A DNA stretch of 8,031 nucleotides from Clostridiales bacterium (GTDB lineage: Bacteria; Bacillota; Clostridia; Caldicoprobacterales; DTU083). Of this stretch, positions 7,143 through 8,031 are shown one piece after another. Position numbers and translations under genes: made by a program. The notes beneath the pieces were generated by a model that did not search any database, was not told the DNA's origin, and saw nothing but the letters and a program-made list of their open reading frames with translations. The stretch is taken from positions 1 through 8,031 of the forward strand of contig JAAZEK010000203.1 of NCBI GenBank assembly GCA_012512335.1. Direction: 5' to 3'. The first letter of the stretch is position 1, and every line of letters starts with the position of its first letter.

Positions 7143-7171
7143 ATTATAATACACAACTGATAGTAGTTCAA
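7143..7171 (-). promoter_or_regulatory. Sigma-70/sigma-A promoter of nrdJ
   Basis: On the minus strand TTGAAC (7171-7166, 4 of 6) is separated by 17 bases from a perfect TATAAT (7148-7143). Transcription should start near 7136, giving a leader of about 77 bases. A 7-bp inverted repeat TGTGTAT/ATACACA (7136-7142 and 7149-7155) is centred on the -10. Confidence 0.72.
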
Positions 7172-7233
7172 TCATAATTTTTAATTTATGCAAAATAATA
7201 AATCATATGGAAGAAGCCTTTGCAGGAACAAAA

Positions 7234-7266
7234 TAGAAGCTTGTAATTTAAAATTGCAAGCTTCTA
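7234..7266 (-). terminator. Rho-independent terminator of mscL
   Basis: A perfect 10-bp stem (TAGAAGCTTG at 7234-7243 with CAAGCTTCTA at 7257-7266) encloses an A/T-rich loop that can pair further (AATTT/AAATT). Read on the minus strand, it is followed by TTTTGTTC. It lies 54 bases after the mscL stop and upstream of the nrdJ promoter, so it insulates the two genes. Confidence 0.8.
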
Positions 7267-7320
7267 GCCTACTAAAACTATGTATTATACTTTCCCAGTT
7301 CAAGTAAAATTAATTAGATT

Positions 7321-7731
7321 TTACTTAGCATTGGATTCCTTAAGCAAATCTCTAATTTCCGTCAGCAAAACCTCTTCCTTTGGGGGAGCAGGTGGTGCTG
7401 CTGGTGCTTCTTCTTTTTCCTTTTTCTTAAGTTTTTGGAATAATCGAACCACCATAAAAATAGAAAGAGCAATAATGAAAAAGTCAAGAATGTTTTGAAT
7501 AAATTGTCCATAGTTCAAAGCAAGCTCCGGTTGGGCTTCACCCACTGCTTCCCGAATCACCCACTTAGCTTGGGTAAGATTAATTCCACCAGTTAACAGC
7601 CCTATTAATGGCATAATGACATCATTTACAAGAGATGTTACAATTTTACCAAAGGCACCACCGATAACCACACCAACAGCCAAGTCAATTACATTACCCT
7701 TTAATGCAAATTTTTTAAAATCCTCCCACAC
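7321..7731 (-). CDS. mscL: Large-conductance mechanosensitive channel MscL
   Basis: MscL forms a homopentameric pore in the cytoplasmic membrane that opens under high tension and releases solutes during hypo-osmotic shock. From the GTG at 7731 the protein has 136 residues, the normal family length, and begins MWEDFKKFALKGNVIDLAVG, like typical MscL. TM1 with the pore-lining constriction spans about 14-45 (VIDLAVGVVIGGAFGKIV, then NDVIMPLIG). A periplasmic loop covers 46-75 and TM2 about 76-98 (NILDFFIIALSIFMVVRLF). A basic RLFQKLKKKEKEE stretch and an Ala/Pro linker (109-117) lead to the cytoplasmic bundle helix EVLLTEIRDLLKES. The GTG is chosen because AAGGAGG lies nine bases before it. An in-frame ATG at 7773 with GAGGTG six bases upstream would add 14 residues and is a real alternative. 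A weak promoter candidate lies at 7839-7812. Confidence 0.95.
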   Translation of the reverse strand: MWEDFKKFALKGNVIDLAVGVVIGGAFGKIVTSLVNDVIMPLIGLLTGGINLTQAKWVIREAVGEAQPELALNYGQFIQNILDFFIIALSIFMVVRLFQKLKKKEKEEAPAAPPAPPKEEVLLTEIRDLLKESNAK

Positions 7732-7740
7732 AATATCATA

Positions 7741-7747
7741 CCTCCTT
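7741..7747 (-). promoter_or_regulatory. mscL ribosome binding site deciding the GTG start
   Basis: AAGGAGG lies nine bases upstream of the GTG at 7731. It is stronger than the GAGGTG (7785-7780) that precedes the in-frame ATG at 7773. Confidence 0.7.
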
Positions 7748-7811
7748 AGTTGAAATAATTTACCTATGCTCATATATACCACCTCGTACAAAGTGAACTC
7801 CAAATATTTCG

Positions 7812-7839
7812 ATGGTAATATATATCCATACAAAGTCAA
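7812..7839 (-). promoter_or_regulatory. Weak candidate promoter of mscL
   Basis: TTGACT (7839-7834, 5 of 6) is followed after 16 bases by TACCAT (7817-7812, 4 of 6). The start would be near 7805, upstream of both possible mscL starts. The -10 is poor and the region is A/T-rich, so a chance match is possible. Confidence 0.28.
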
Positions 7840-7894
7840 TTAGTATACCATCAATATAGTACCCTAGGATTAGCTGAACGCAACAACAATAATC

Positions 7895-8031
7895 TTACTT
7901 CAACTGACTGGGATGCTTGCTAAAGAAGTCAACCTTGGGCTCTAATGTTTTTAAATCATGCTCTTCTGGGTTTTCCATAAAATCATAAACTGTATCGAAA
8001 ATTCGATCCCATTTCCAAAATTCCTTACCGA
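7895..8031 (-). CDS. Unrecognised protein, C-terminal 44 residues only
   Basis: An open frame enters from the right edge and ends with TAA at 7897-7895. The visible 44 residues begin GKEFWKWDRIFDTVYDFMEN and end DFFSKHPSQLK. They are rich in aromatic and charged residues, look soluble and helical, and show no signal or membrane segment. Codon use resembles the neighbours. I do not recognise the family, and the fragment is too short to assign a function. It stops 164 bases before the mscL GTG, and I see no clear terminator in between, only A/T-rich sequence. That the frame is coding rests on its openness and on its sharing the strand of every other gene. Confidence 0.6.
   Translation of the reverse strand, partial: GKEFWKWDRIFDTVYDFMENPEEHDLKTLEPKVDFFSKHPSQLK

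Noticed and set aside
7280..7498. Plus-strand ORF of 72 codons
   Set aside because: Its Gly/Ala/Ser-rich stretch is the antisense of the MscL Ala/Pro linker.
7811..7852. Inverted 7-bp repeat GATGGTA/TACCATC upstream of mscL
   Set aside because: The arms are 28 bases apart in A/T-rich DNA and fit no known operator layout.

Overview
The window is AT-rich and every supported gene lies on the minus strand. It suggests a low-GC, anaerobic, spore-forming Firmicute of the Clostridia type. The grounds are strong AAGGAGG-type ribosome binding sites, a GerMN-domain (sporulation/germination) lipoprotein, a B12-dependent class II ribonucleotide reductase, and a clostridial-style GGGGGACGGT palindromic repeat. 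The exact genus cannot be read from the sequence.

Layout in the direction of transcription (right to left). At the right edge is the last 44 codons of an unrecognised gene (8031-7895). Then comes mscL, a mechanosensitive channel (7731-7321, GTG start), closed by a rho-independent terminator (7266-7234). Next is nrdJ (7059-4054, GTG start), with its own sigma-70-type promoter (7171-7143) and an NrdR-box-like operator just downstream (7133-7118, partial copy 21 bp further on). A perfect 17-bp palindrome (3991-4037) follows the nrdJ stop and looks like a REP-type repeat. Then come a GerMN lipoprotein (3913-3158) and a hairpin (3094-3060). A tightly coupled pair follows: a cytochrome b5-like lipoprotein (2925-2557) whose stop abuts the GTG start of a small four-helix membrane protein with two His-x13-His pairs (2556-2170). 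This pair ends at a terminator (2122-2104). Beyond it lies a broken ABC exporter gene (1940-770) that has lost most of its membrane domain. Last is the N-terminal 202 residues of an amidohydrolase-2 family enzyme running off the left edge (607-1).

The genes form separate short transcription units, not one pathway. nrdJ supplies deoxyribonucleotides and appears to be autonomously regulated through NrdR. mscL is an osmotic safety valve. The b5 lipoprotein and the predicted diheme membrane cytochrome most likely form a small trans-membrane electron-transfer module. This is the most interesting functional unit here, although its donor and acceptor are not visible. No CRISPR, tRNA, rRNA, riboswitch or complete mobile element was seen, and no gene-free stretch exceeds 300 bases.
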